From: Clostridia bacterium | Lineage (GTDB): Bacteria; Bacillota; Clostridia; UMGS1883 | DNA: 33,525 nt | Reading direction: 5' to 3' | Assembly (NCBI GenBank): GCA_017440585.1 | Contig: JAFSGW010000021.1 | Coordinates: forward strand, 1-33,525 | Shown here: positions 24,753 through 33,145 of the stretch, piece by piece | Numbering within the stretch: position 1 is the stretch's first letter | Layout: each line of letters opens with the position of its first letter | The notes under the pieces: generated by a model | Told to the model about the DNA's origin: nothing | The model's input: only the letters and a program-made list of their open reading frames with translations | Database searches by the model: none | Position numbers and translations under genes: made by a program

Positions 24753-25264
24753 ATAATCCCGCATCCTTTTCAATTCCCTTCTTTATTATCACAATACTGC
24801 TTTTCGCCCTCATCAAAAGGCAGAATATATGGTCTCATTTCACCTTTGGTGGCATGAAAGGGCTTAAATGTGCCTTTGAAATACTCCCTTCCCTGGTAGG
24901 ACTAATTACCGCAATTGAGCTTTTATCCGCATCGGGTGCACTTAATGCCGTTTCTTCATTTTTTGCTCCCGTATGCAATATGGTTGGTATCCCTGAAGAA
25001 ATTCTGCCTCTTTCACTTATGCGGAGTGTGTCGGGCTCAGGGTCAACTGCCGTTTTTCAGAACATTCTCACCACCTACACCCCGGACAGCTACATAGGCA
25101 GAACAGCCTCTGTTATAATGGGAAGCACCGAAACAACCTTTTACACCTTAAGTGTCTACTTTGCCGCCACCCGTGCAAAAAGTGCCCGCTATTGCATCCT
25201 CTGTGCACTTCTTGCCGACCTTACAGGCAGCATTGTAGCAAGCCTCCTCTGTAAGTTTTTATAA
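24749..25264 (+). CDS. spmB: Spore maturation protein B
   Basis: This 171-residue membrane protein is the usual partner of SpmA. It has GGMKGLKCAFEILPSLVGLITAIELLSASGAL, PEEILPLSLMRSVSGSGSTAVFQNIL, and MGSTETTFYTLSVYFAA. Like SpmA it belongs to the nucleoside-recognition (gate) superfamily. The start codon overlaps the spmA stop (ATGA), so the two are translated together. Confidence 0.95.
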   Translation: MNNPASFSIPFFIITILLFALIKRQNIWSHFTFGGMKGLKCAFEILPSLVGLITAIELLSASGALNAVSSFFAPVCNMVGIPEEILPLSLMRSVSGSGSTAVFQNILTTYTPDSYIGRTASVIMGSTETTFYTLSVYFAATRAKSARYCILCALLADLTGSIVASLLCKFL

Positions 25265-25272
25265 CAAAATTA

Positions 25273-25300
25273 AAAGCGTGCCCGAAGGCACGCTTTCTTT
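25273..25300. terminator. Bidirectional intrinsic terminator between spmB and glf
   Basis: A perfect 10-base-pair stem AAAGCGTGCC/GGCACGCTTT (25273-25282 and 25287-25296) has a CGAA loop. T-rich sides lie in both directions between the converging genes. Confidence 0.9.
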
Positions 25301-26411
25301 AGTCTAATTCAGTTTTAACAACATTCAAAGCTGCTGCAATTACATTGTGCATATCAAAATATTTGTACATGCCCAATCTTCCGCCAAAAATAACCTTGTT
25401 TTCGCTCTTTGCCTTTTCAAGGTATTTCTGATACAAAGCATTGTTTTTATCATCATTCATGGGATAATAGGGCTCGTCACCTACATTCCATGTGGCAGGA
25501 TATTCTCTTGTGATTACCGTTTTGGGAACCTTATTTTCTCCCTGACACATAAACTCAAAATGCTTGTGCTCAATAATTCTTGTATAGGGTACCTCACGCT
25601 CTGTGTAATTCACAACCGCATTGCCCTGATAGTTTTCGCAGTCAAGTATTTCGGTTTCAAAATTTAATGAGCGATATTCAAGCTGACCGTAGCAATAGTC
25701 ATAAAACTCGTCAATCATGCCCGTAAATACAACCTTTTTGGCACAGTCAAGGTATTCCTCACGTTTTGTAAAGAAGTCCTCATTGAGCCTTACTTCTATG
25801 CCGTCAAGCATTTTTTCAACAATCTGTGTATAACCGCCTATTGGTATGCCCTGATATTTGTCGTTGAAATAGTTGTTATCGTAAACCATTCTTACGGGAA
25901 GCCTCTTAATAATGAAGGAGGGCAAATCCTTGCAATCCTTGCCCCACTGCTTTGCAGTATAGCCCTTTACAAGCTTTTCGTAAATATCGGTGCCAACCAT
26001 CTTAATTGCCTGCTCTTCTAAGTTTTCGGGCTCACCTATACCTGCCGCGGCAATCTGCTCGTCAATTTTTGCCTGAGCTTCAGAGGGGGTCTTAACACCC
26101 CACATTTTTGAGAAGGTATTCATATTAAATGGCAGGTTATACATTTCGCCCTTGTAATTTGCCACAGGCTCATTTGTATAACGGTTAAATTCTGCAAATT
26201 GGTTAACATAATCCCATACCTCTTTGTTGCTTGTATGGAATATATGTGCACCGTATTTATGCACCTGTATACCCTCCGCCTCATAAGTATAAATATTGCC
26301 ACCTATGTGACCTCTCTTGTCTATCACAAGCACGCTTTTACCGCGTTTTTTCGCCTCATAAGCCACTGTTGCGCCAAAAAGACCTGCGCCAACAATAAGA
26401 TAATCGTACAT
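25299..26411 (-). CDS. glf: UDP-galactopyranose mutase
   Basis: This protein has about 370 residues. It opens with the FAD-binding motif MYDYLIVGAGLFGATVA and carries EGIQVHKYGAHIFHTSNKEVW, NLPFNMNTFSKMWGV, GYTAKQWGKD, YQGIPIGGYTQI, TRIIEHKHFEF and GRLGMYKYFDMHNVI. It interconverts UDP-galactopyranose and UDP-galactofuranose with reduced FAD, for galactofuranose-containing surface polysaccharide. The start is set at 26411 because GAAAGGAC lies just upstream and family members begin with MYDY. An ATG at 26438 would overlap the GH43 stop codon. It follows the GH43 gene with no terminator between them. Confidence 0.96.
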   Translation of the reverse strand: MYDYLIVGAGLFGATVAYEAKKRGKSVLVIDKRGHIGGNIYTYEAEGIQVHKYGAHIFHTSNKEVWDYVNQFAEFNRYTNEPVANYKGEMYNLPFNMNTFSKMWGVKTPSEAQAKIDEQIAAAGIGEPENLEEQAIKMVGTDIYEKLVKGYTAKQWGKDCKDLPSFIIKRLPVRMVYDNNYFNDKYQGIPIGGYTQIVEKMLDGIEVRLNEDFFTKREEYLDCAKKVVFTGMIDEFYDYCYGQLEYRSLNFETEILDCENYQGNAVVNYTEREVPYTRIIEHKHFEFMCQGENKVPKTVITREYPATWNVGDEPYYPMNDDKNNALYQKYLEKAKSENKVIFGGRLGMYKYFDMHNVIAAALNVVKTELD

Positions 26412-26434
26412 ACTGTTCTGTCCTTTCTTCAATG

Positions 26435-28651
26435 TCATTCGGTTTTGCAGGATGCATTGTAAAGTGAGAATACATCCACATGTGAAAATGGCCTTTCAAA
26501 TATCTTAAGGTCTTCTATCGTGCCCTCAAAGCCACTGTCCCAGGGGTTTATTCCAAGGTAGATTTTGCATTCATCCGTAAACATGGCCTTTGTTACAGAG
26601 CCCGTTGCAACACACATTCCGTCAATATACAGCTTTGCGGTAATGCAGTCCTCGCTTCCGCCGTAATACTTGTCGGAAAAGACAATTGTCACGTGTTGCC
26701 TTGCATCTGCCTTATAGCTCTTTTTCCATCTTCCTTCAAGCCATTGGTCACGCTCGGCATTTCTTGACCATAAAACAGCTTCTTTTCCACCGAAATTTGT
26801 AAGTGAGAACCAGTTCTGCTTTTCACTTACAAAATCATCACTCATGGTAACAATTGGGGTATATGCCATAATTTCCCCACTATTCATCCAAAAGCTTATG
26901 GTCATATTATAAGAGGGCTTCGCGTCGAGCATGATTCCCGTCTTACCGTCAAGTGCGATACTGCCGTTTGTAAGTTCTATCTTCTTTGTCATGTCAGCCT
27001 TCGGGTTTTTGCCCTTTTCACGTGTTGCAATAAAGGCGTTATCCTCGTTAAGCGTGAACACCTCACCCTTTATGCTGTACTCCGAGGTATCTCTCTTAAC
27101 GCCCCATACAGCCTCATTGTTTTCACCAATGAGTGAGAAGGTCATAACCTCTTCCTCGCCCGTTTCCGTCAGCTGTTTAAAGAAAACACCCTCATATATT
27201 TTGCCGTCAATTTTCATTGTGGCATATTTTCCGTCCTTTTCCCAGCTTCCTTCAACTGCGCCCACAATTTTTCCGTCGCTTGTAAGGCGTACCGTCTGGC
27301 TCTCTCTCACCCAACTACCCTCGGCAATATATCTTCCATGGTTTATGTATTCATAGATGCCCACAATCTCATCATCACTGTAGCCTTCGTCCTTTATTTT
27401 ACTTCCCATATATCGCATGGGAGCAACAACGGGCCAGCCTTCACGGTTTAAAAACATCTGATGCACACGCATCTGGAAGGCTTCCGTGCCCTTGAAACGG
27501 GTGTGGTAAAACAAATACCTTTCTCCGTCATCGTCAACAAGGGCCGACGAATGTCCACCGGAGGTGTATGCCGTCATGTTTTCAAAGCGGTAATTACCAA
27601 ACATCTTTATACCGTGCTCATGGTGAATATCGCCGTAAACTGCATTGTTGCCCACAGCATCCGTAAAGGGGCCGAAGGGGTCACGGCTTCTGAAAAGTCT
27701 TATATGATAACCGCCATCCGTGCCAAGCCATTCATAGCTTGTCTGCAGATAAAAGTACTCTGTCTCCTTATCGTAATAAACGAAGGGGCCTTCACCTGAC
27801 CAGCCCTTGCCCCCTGCAATATGTGTACCGAAGTATCTGTCCACCATTCTGCCGTCAGCGGTCTTTTTATCAAAACCGGGGTATACGGGCAAACCGTTAA
27901 GCTCATTTATTCTCAGTGCAAAAATACCGCCCGACCAGGAGCCGTATGTAAGATACATCCTTCCTCTTGCATCCATGTAAACACAAGGGTCAATAGCATT
28001 GGGATAGGTTATGTTGTTGTAATCATCAATTCCCCAGTCGTCCTTATAGGAGCATACCCTGCCCTTTTCAATAAGCTCATCAATGTTTGTGTTGGTATAT
28101 ATTTTGTTATGTGTACTGTTTTCGTCCTTTGCCTTTACCTTTGTAAAACCCGAATATATTATTGTGTCAACGTACTCGTAAACACCGTCAATATCCCTCG
28201 AAACAGCAAGCCCTATACAGCTTCTTTTATACGTGCTGGATGCACTGTAATACATCATGTAAGCACCTCTTGTGCCGTCGGGCCAGCAGTATCGGGGGTT
28301 ATAGAAAACATCAGGTGCCCATACAGCAAAGCCACCCTTGCAGTCGCTATCGTCCTCACCTGCCCATTTAAAGGAGCCCTTAAGGTTCTCGGAAAGGTTT
28401 CCGAAATGAACATTTCCCTCCCTTTTATAGCCTCTTGCGGTGTAATCCCAGTCAATAAGGTTGTTACTTTTCGCTGTTGTTATATGAGTACCGAATACGT
28501 AATAGCTTCCGTCGGCATCCTTAATAATTGAGGGGTCGTGTACCCCTACCTCTCTGATATATCTTTTTTCATTTTTCATCTCTGCGCCTCCGCTCACGTT
28601 TACTGAAAACAAAACACCAAGCGAAAGTAATGTACAAATCAATCTTTTCAT
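26435..28651 (-). CDS. Secreted GH43 endo-arabinanase with C-terminal LamG domain
   Basis: This protein has about 738 residues and a signal peptide (MKRLICTLLSLGVLFSVNVS). The five-bladed GH43 domain has its three acids visible: Asp39 in GVHDPSIIKD, Asp221 in NAIDPCVYMD and Glu287 in GWSGEGPFVYY. A beta-barrel C-terminal GH43 domain (about 430-545) resembles that of Bacillus Abn2-type arabinanases. A LamG/concanavalin-like domain (about 570-735; LYIDGMCVATGSV, FEGTIEDLKIF) ends the protein. It should cut alpha-1,5-arabinan, a pectin side chain. The start is the ATG at 28651 with GGGGAGGTG before it; an in-frame ATG at 28666 is less well placed. It forms one transcript with glf. Confidence 0.92.
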   Translation of the reverse strand: MKRLICTLLSLGVLFSVNVSGGAEMKNEKRYIREVGVHDPSIIKDADGSYYVFGTHITTAKSNNLIDWDYTARGYKREGNVHFGNLSENLKGSFKWAGEDDSDCKGGFAVWAPDVFYNPRYCWPDGTRGAYMMYYSASSTYKRSCIGLAVSRDIDGVYEYVDTIIYSGFTKVKAKDENSTHNKIYTNTNIDELIEKGRVCSYKDDWGIDDYNNITYPNAIDPCVYMDARGRMYLTYGSWSGGIFALRINELNGLPVYPGFDKKTADGRMVDRYFGTHIAGGKGWSGEGPFVYYDKETEYFYLQTSYEWLGTDGGYHIRLFRSRDPFGPFTDAVGNNAVYGDIHHEHGIKMFGNYRFENMTAYTSGGHSSALVDDDGERYLFYHTRFKGTEAFQMRVHQMFLNREGWPVVAPMRYMGSKIKDEGYSDDEIVGIYEYINHGRYIAEGSWVRESQTVRLTSDGKIVGAVEGSWEKDGKYATMKIDGKIYEGVFFKQLTETGEEEVMTFSLIGENNEAVWGVKRDTSEYSIKGEVFTLNEDNAFIATREKGKNPKADMTKKIELTNGSIALDGKTGIMLDAKPSYNMTISFWMNSGEIMAYTPIVTMSDDFVSEKQNWFSLTNFGGKEAVLWSRNAERDQWLEGRWKKSYKADARQHVTIVFSDKYYGGSEDCITAKLYIDGMCVATGSVTKAMFTDECKIYLGINPWDSGFEGTIEDLKIFERPFSHVDVFSLYNASCKTE

Positions 28652-28676
28652 CCCACACCTCCCCATTAATAAGACA

Positions 28677-28704
28677 ATTATACCACATTTTTAATAAAAT
28701 ACAA
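28677..28704 (-). promoter_or_regulatory. Promoter of the GH43-glf transcript
   Basis: On the minus strand TTGTAT (28699-28704) and a perfect TATAAT (28677-28682) have a 16-base spacer. The -35 box touches the terminator of the upstream gene. Confidence 0.7.
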
Positions 28705-28740
28705 GTAAAAAGCAGACGGATTATCCGTCTGCTTTTTACT
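28704..28740 (-). terminator. Intrinsic terminator of the acidic membrane protein gene
   Basis: A perfect 16-base-pair inverted repeat, AGTAAAAAGCAGACGG and its complement (28704-28719 and 28725-28740), has a 5-base loop. Its first base belongs to the stop codon. The T run lies inside the stem. Confidence 0.88.
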
Positions 28741-29570
28741 CATTCAGCTATTTCAGCTGTCACATCTGTTGCCATCTCTGCAAGGTGACGTTCATATTCA
28801 ATCTTATTAACAGTCTTTCTTACTTCGCCCCAGAGGGTTTCACCTGTTACTTCTTCACCAAGGTTATATTCTGCAATAAAATCCTTAAGGGTTTCTTCAT
28901 CGCCTATATAAATGCTTAAAGGCATAGTATCAAGTGCTTCACCCCAAGTGGAGTCACCTGTAATGCTGTCATCCAAAGAAAATGCCTGCTTTAATGTTTC
29001 AACGTCTGCACCGTACATTTCAGCCATGTAGGATACGGGCACAAGGAACTCAACAACATCGTAGTAAGTATTGCCCATTACATCATCGGGAAGCTGAAGG
29101 GCAGTTTTTGCTTCTTCAAGTGTCATGTCACTTAATTCGGCAACCTCTTCAAGTGTCATGCCGGAAATGTTGTAATAGCCCATATGGTTATAGGGGTTGT
29201 AGAGTGTCTTATAAGCAGTCATACCGCCAAAAGCAAGCACTACGGCAACAATTACTGCCAATACGCCTGCAAAAATACCCTTGAAAATTTTGCAGGATCT
29301 TCTCAAAGCTTCGTTTTCCATCCTGAGCTCTGCAATTTCATCAAGCAAAAGACCTGTATCAAGGTACTTTTCAGCCTCGAAGGAATCTTCCTCTGCTGCT
29401 TCTTCTAATTCATCAAAGTCCTCTTCTGCCATTTCTTCAAGCAATTCTTCTGCTTCTGTAGCCTCTTCAGCCACCTCGCCTGCAGCCTCTGCTTCTTCAA
29501 CTGTTTCTACAGCTTCTTCGGCTACCTCTTCTGTGCCCTCTTCGAGCAATTCGTTTTTATTTTCATCCAT
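28740..29570 (-). CDS. Acidic single-pass membrane protein with three C-terminal helical repeats, function unknown
   Basis: This 276-residue protein is of no recognised family. Residues 1-70 are almost all Glu/Ala/Val acidic helix or disorder. A short coiled coil (LLLDEIAELRMENEALRR) leads to basic residues and one membrane helix (about 98-120, IFAGVLAVIVAVVLAFGGM). The positive-inside rule puts the acidic part in the cytoplasm and the C-terminus outside. The C-terminal part holds three related units of about 35-40 residues, each with a pattern like ETLKQAFSLDDSITGDSTWG: EEAKTALQLPDDVMGNT, ETLKQAFSLDDSITGDS and ETLKDFIAEYNLGEEVTGET. It is monocistronic. Confidence 0.75.
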   Translation of the reverse strand: MDENKNELLEEGTEEVAEEAVETVEEAEAAGEVAEEATEAEELLEEMAEEDFDELEEAAEEDSFEAEKYLDTGLLLDEIAELRMENEALRRSCKIFKGIFAGVLAVIVAVVLAFGGMTAYKTLYNPYNHMGYYNISGMTLEEVAELSDMTLEEAKTALQLPDDVMGNTYYDVVEFLVPVSYMAEMYGADVETLKQAFSLDDSITGDSTWGEALDTMPLSIYIGDEETLKDFIAEYNLGEEVTGETLWGEVRKTVNKIEYERHLAEMATDVTAEIAE

Positions 29571-29602
29571 TTTTCATTACCTCCTGAAAAAACATCCTTA
29601 TA

Positions 29603-29631
29603 ATAATACCACACTAAATTACTAAAGTAAA
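29603..29631 (-). promoter_or_regulatory. Promoter of the acidic membrane protein gene
   Basis: On the minus strand TTTACT (29626-29631), 17 bases, then TATTAT (29603-29608). AGGAGG follows as ribosome binding site. Confidence 0.7.
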
Positions 29632-29634
29632 TAG

Positions 29635-30114
29635 TTATTTGTTATTTATGATCCGTTGGTGCATTTTTATGTGTTCCAGCACCTTATTCATGCGTTTTTT
29701 CTCCACTTTAAATCCTATCATGCACAGCAAAAGCGGAAAAGCATAACAAATTGCAAAAAAAATATACTCTAAATAGCCAACTGCTTCTTTCGCCCCAAAA
29801 ATCAGCGGTACAAGCATAAATAAAACCAAATGAAGGTACCAGCAAACAAGAAAAACTATAGCGTCAATGCTGAAACGCCAATACCCTTTAACGAGAGTGT
29901 GTGCAGCACTTTCTTCAATAACCTTTGCCGAAAAAACAGGGCGAAATCCATTCCGATAGGAAACACCATGGTACAAAACAATACGTGATTTGTCCTTCGA
30001 TGCTCTTCCGTATACTACGGGGTTTTCAAAAAAATTCCACTTTCTTAAGTTTTTAAGAATGCTGTTAACAGCAGTTTCCCTGTCACAGTTAAAATCAAAT
30101 TCGTAAGTTTTCAT
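29635..30114 (-). CDS. Small membrane protein of unknown function, paralogue A
   Basis: This 159-residue protein has an N-terminal soluble part (MKTYEFDFNCDRETAVNSIL, then VVYGRASKDKSRIVLYHGVSYRNGFRP). Two membrane helices follow (about 84-107 and 112-133), and the C-terminus ends HIKMHQRIIN. It is clearly homologous to the product of 32670-33128, which shares CDxETA, YG, LYxGxSYRNxFR and the last ten residues HIKMHQRIIN. I do not recognise the family. It follows the YgjV-family gene by 4 bases, so the two are co-transcribed. Confidence 0.75.
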   Translation of the reverse strand: MKTYEFDFNCDRETAVNSILKNLRKWNFFENPVVYGRASKDKSRIVLYHGVSYRNGFRPVFSAKVIEESAAHTLVKGYWRFSIDAIVFLVCWYLHLVLFMLVPLIFGAKEAVGYLEYIFFAICYAFPLLLCMIGFKVEKKRMNKVLEHIKMHQRIINNK

Positions 30115-30118
30115 TTTT

Positions 30119-30625
30119 TCACCTCTCTGTGGTATCCTTATGCCTCACAATCCCTATAACAGCGGAAATTATTGCCACAGCCTCGTAAATTGTTCCGCCG
30201 ACAGATGCCACAAACAAATCGTAAATGAGAACCATAGGCGAAGTAACAAGAATACTCCATCTTATGCTCTGTGCCTTGTTAAAATTAAGTGCAAGGGTGT
30301 TTAAAATAAGCCCTGCCACAATAAAAATGCTGTACCAGTCATTCCAGGAGGCAATTCCCAGAATTGCCATAACAAAGGCAAATATAAAAGGCATAACCTT
30401 TGCCCACTTCCCGAGCCTTTCCTTTTTGTAATAGGTAATATTTCTCACAGTGCCCACCGCATTAAGCCAGAAGGCAGGCATTGCACCTAAAAGAAGATAG
30501 TGCACACAAAACACTGCACAGGTTAAAATCTGAAATATCAGAAGCTTCTTTGCGTCCTTTGTCTGATATGATAAAAAGCCGCACAAAACAGCCAGTGCTC
30601 CGAAAAACTGTCCTATGTAAAACAT
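30119..30625 (-). CDS. YgjV-family inner membrane protein
   Basis: This 168-residue protein has five or six hydrophobic segments. The pattern GQFFGALAVLCGFLSYQTKDAKKLLIFQ, then HYLLLGAMPAFWLNAVGTVRN, matches the YgjV (Imp-YgjV) family as I remember it. Its function is unknown. It is the first gene of a two-gene transcript with paralogue A and is divergent from the GH120 gene. GGTGAGG lies before the start. Confidence 0.8.
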   Translation of the reverse strand: MFYIGQFFGALAVLCGFLSYQTKDAKKLLIFQILTCAVFCVHYLLLGAMPAFWLNAVGTVRNITYYKKERLGKWAKVMPFIFAFVMAILGIASWNDWYSIFIVAGLILNTLALNFNKAQSIRWSILVTSPMVLIYDLFVASVGGTIYEAVAIISAVIGIVRHKDTTER

Positions 30626-30674
30626 AGCCTCACCCTAACCTTATGATTTATAATTTTCTGTACCATCCCGATAC

Positions 30675-30703
30675 ATATTAGCATAATTAGCTGTCAATTG
30701 CAA
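30675..30703 (-). promoter_or_regulatory. Promoter of the YgjV-family gene
   Basis: On the minus strand TTGCAA (30698-30703), 17 bases, then TAATAT (30675-30680). It is back to back with the GH120 promoter. Confidence 0.6.
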
Positions 30704-30716
30704 TATTTCTTATTGC
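30700..30716. promoter_or_regulatory. Inverted repeat between divergent promoters, candidate operator
   Basis: GCAATA and TATTGC with a 5-base spacer overlap the -35 boxes of both the YgjV-family and GH120 promoters. A bound regulator could control both. Confidence 0.4.
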
Positions 30717-30741
30717 TCTTGTATATGATTTGTGTTAATAT
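30713..30741 (+). promoter_or_regulatory. Promoter of the GH120 gene
   Basis: TTGCTC (30713-30718), 17 bases, then TAATAT (30736-30741), about 49 bases before the start codon. GGAGGT serves as ribosome binding site. Confidence 0.6.
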
Positions 30742-30789
30742 CCAATTAAAGATATAAATTACAGATAGCGTACGATCGGAGGTAGAATA

Positions 30790-32634
30790 ATGAAAAGAGA
30801 AATTCACGTATCAAAGCAGGGTTCAGACACAAATGACGGTAGCTTTGAGCATCCGTTTTTAACTATTTCCAAGGCTGCAAAAATAGCCGAAGAAACAGAC
30901 ACGGTAATTGTCCACGAGGGCACCTATCGTGAAAGGGTATCTCCTGCCAATAGCGGCAGAAGCAACCTTCATCGTATTGTGTATACTGCAGCTGCGGGTG
31001 AAAAGGTTATAATTAAAGGGTCAGAAGTAATCAGCAAATGGGTACAGGTCAAAGACAACATCTATCTTGCCAAAGTGGACAATTCCATGTTCGGTGATTA
31101 TAACCCCTATGCCACAACCATCAGTGGCGACTGGTGCATATACCCCCTCGACCCTATGATTCATACGGGACAGGTTTACCTTGACGGCAGGGCAATGTAC
31201 GAAAAAGCCTCTGTAGCAGACCTTAGTGAGGAAATGACCTGGTGCTGTACCGTCAGCGATACAACAACCGAAATTTATGCAAACTTTGGTTGTTCCCCTG
31301 AAGGCAGGCTTGTTGAAATCAACGTACGAAGCGGTTGCTTTTATCCCGACATAACAGGCATCAACTATATAACGGTAAAGGGCTTTGAAATGGCACATGC
31401 CGCAACAGAGTGGGCACCTCCCACAGCCCGACAGCCGGGTATGCTCTGGACACGCTGGAGCAAGGGCTGGATTATCGAGAACAACATTCTACACGATTCA
31501 CGGTGCAGTGCAATAAGCCTCGGTAAGGAAATATCAACCGGTCATAACCTCAGCACCCGCTACAGACGTAAGCCCGGCTACAGAACACAGCTCGAAACTG
31601 TTTTTATGGCACGTCACGAGGGTTGGGATAAGGAGCGTATCGGCTCCCACATTGTACGTAACAACATTATATACGACTGCGGACAGAATGGTATCGTAGG
31701 CAACCTGGGTGGTGCCTTCTCGGAAATATACGGCAACGAAATATACAACATCGGCATACGTCACGATTTTGTCGGCTATGAAATCGCCGCCATAAAGCTC
31801 CATGCAGCAATCGACACCTGCATTCATCACAATCTGCTTTATAACAGTGTACGTGGCTTATGGCTCGACTGGCAAGCTCAGGGCGTGCGGGTAAGCTCAA
31901 ATGCCTTTTTCGACAACGAGCTTGATTTCTGGGTTGAAGTAACACACGGGCCTCATCTTATCGACAACAATCTTTTTGCCTCAAAGAATTCCCTTCTTAA
32001 CCATGCTCAGGGCGGTGCATATGTACATAACATTTTCTGCGGTAAAATATCCACAGCTCCCGTTCCCTACAGAGCAACCCCCTACCATCTGCCCCATTCA
32101 ACCGAAATTATCGGCACCTCACGTATATACGGCAACGATGACCGTTTTTACCGTAACATTTTCTGCACTACAGGCACAGATTATTATAACGGTTCCCCTT
32201 CGGATTTTGAGTCCTTCCAACAAAAGGTTATTAAAAACATTGCCGAAACCACCAATATGGATATTGAAAGCTACTGCTTTGAAAAGCTCCCCTGCTATAT
32301 TGCCGACAACTGCTATTTTGGTGAGGCAAAAGCGTATTCTGACGAAGCTGATGCTCTTGAAGTCTCCTTGCCTGTTACGGTTAAGGTTGTCCGTGAGGCT
32401 GACGGTTTTTATGCTTTAATCAATTGCCCCATTGACCCGCATTTTTCTTCCGGACAAACAATCGGAACACATAGCCTGCCTATCACATATATGACAGAAC
32501 AGCTTTATGAAGCACCTGACGGTACAGCCATTGAAATTGACACTGACTATTCCGACATAAAACGAGGCACAAACCCCGTTTACGGTGCATTTGAACAGCT
32601 TACAAAGGGCGATAACAAAATCAGAATATGGTAG
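30790..32634 (+). CDS. GH120 beta-xylosidase (cytoplasmic)
   Basis: This 614-residue right-handed beta-helix protein closely resembles, from memory, GH120 beta-xylosidases such as XylC of Thermoanaerobacterium. It has an N-terminal DUF1565-type start (HVSKQGSDTNDGSFEHPF), then INVRSGCFYP, ITVKGFEMAHAATEWAPPTA, CSAISLGKE, NIIYDCGQNGIVGNLGGAFSEIYGNEI and QGGAYVHNIF. The two catalytic acids are in place: Asp360 in GLWLDWQAQG (nucleophile) and Glu383 in FWVEVTHGP (acid/base), 23 residues apart as in XylC. There is no signal peptide, so it should release xylose from imported xylo-oligosaccharides. It stands alone on the plus strand with its own promoter and terminator; no xylose or oligosaccharide transporter lies in the window. 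Confidence 0.92.
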   Translation: MKREIHVSKQGSDTNDGSFEHPFLTISKAAKIAEETDTVIVHEGTYRERVSPANSGRSNLHRIVYTAAAGEKVIIKGSEVISKWVQVKDNIYLAKVDNSMFGDYNPYATTISGDWCIYPLDPMIHTGQVYLDGRAMYEKASVADLSEEMTWCCTVSDTTTEIYANFGCSPEGRLVEINVRSGCFYPDITGINYITVKGFEMAHAATEWAPPTARQPGMLWTRWSKGWIIENNILHDSRCSAISLGKEISTGHNLSTRYRRKPGYRTQLETVFMARHEGWDKERIGSHIVRNNIIYDCGQNGIVGNLGGAFSEIYGNEIYNIGIRHDFVGYEIAAIKLHAAIDTCIHHNLLYNSVRGLWLDWQAQGVRVSSNAFFDNELDFWVEVTHGPHLIDNNLFASKNSLLNHAQGGAYVHNIFCGKISTAPVPYRATPYHLPHSTEIIGTSRIYGNDDRFYRNIFCTTGTDYYNGSPSDFESFQQKVIKNIAETTNMDIESYCFEKLPCYIADNCYFGEAKAYSDEADALEVSLPVTVKVVREADGFYALINCPIDPHFSSGQTIGTHSLPITYMTEQLYEAPDGTAIEIDTDYSDIKRGTNPVYGAFEQLTKGDNKIRIW

Positions 32635-32641
32635 CAAATAT

Positions 32642-32671
32642 AAAAAAAGTGCGATGACTCGCACTTTTTTT
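32642..32671. terminator. Bidirectional terminator between the GH120 gene and paralogue B
   Basis: A 13-base-pair stem with core AGTGCGA/TCGCACT (32648-32654 and 32659-32665) has flanking A7 and T7 and a TGAC loop. It lies between converging genes. Confidence 0.92.
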
Positions 32672-33128
32672 ATTCACCGTTTATGATTCTTTGGTGCATC
32701 TTTATATGATTAATTACATCTTTGCGGTTGTTTCTTTCAAGATATGTACAAAATGAAACCAATCCCACAAAAAACAGAACAAAAAATAAAGGTACAACAA
32801 AAGCAAATATATCGGCGTCACCAATGTTAAACCAGATTGATGCAACCAATGAAAGCCATACAACAGAAAAAAGAGTACCAAACCACTGCCACCTGAATAT
32901 TCCTTTCGCAACAGTCCTGCCCGGCTCGACTTCTTTAAAATACATTGTAAAAATCGATCTGAAGCTGTTTCTGTAGGAAATCCCGCAATATAAATTTATA
33001 AAGCTTCCGACTCTTTTACCATACATACTTTCGTTTTCAAAAATTAACTTCGGCTTCTCTGTATCCTGCAAAACTTCCTTTATTGCAGTTTCCTTATCAC
33101 ATTTTAATTCAAATTTATAGACTATCAT
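32670..33128 (-). CDS. Small membrane protein of unknown function, paralogue B
   Basis: This 152-residue protein is homologous to the product of 29635-30114. It has the same layout: soluble N-terminus MIVYKFELKCDKETAIKEVL, LYCGISYRNSFRSIF, two membrane helices (about 85-103 and 107-127), and an identical HIKMHQRIIN end. It stands alone with its own promoter and shares the terminator at 32642-32671. Function unknown; the CDxETA N-terminal piece suggests a small alpha/beta domain facing the cytoplasm. Confidence 0.75.
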   Translation of the reverse strand: MIVYKFELKCDKETAIKEVLQDTEKPKLIFENESMYGKRVGSFINLYCGISYRNSFRSIFTMYFKEVEPGRTVAKGIFRWQWFGTLFSVVWLSLVASIWFNIGDADIFAFVVPLFFVLFFVGLVSFCTYLERNNRKDVINHIKMHQRIINGE

Positions 33129-33145
33129 ATTGTCACCTCATGAAC

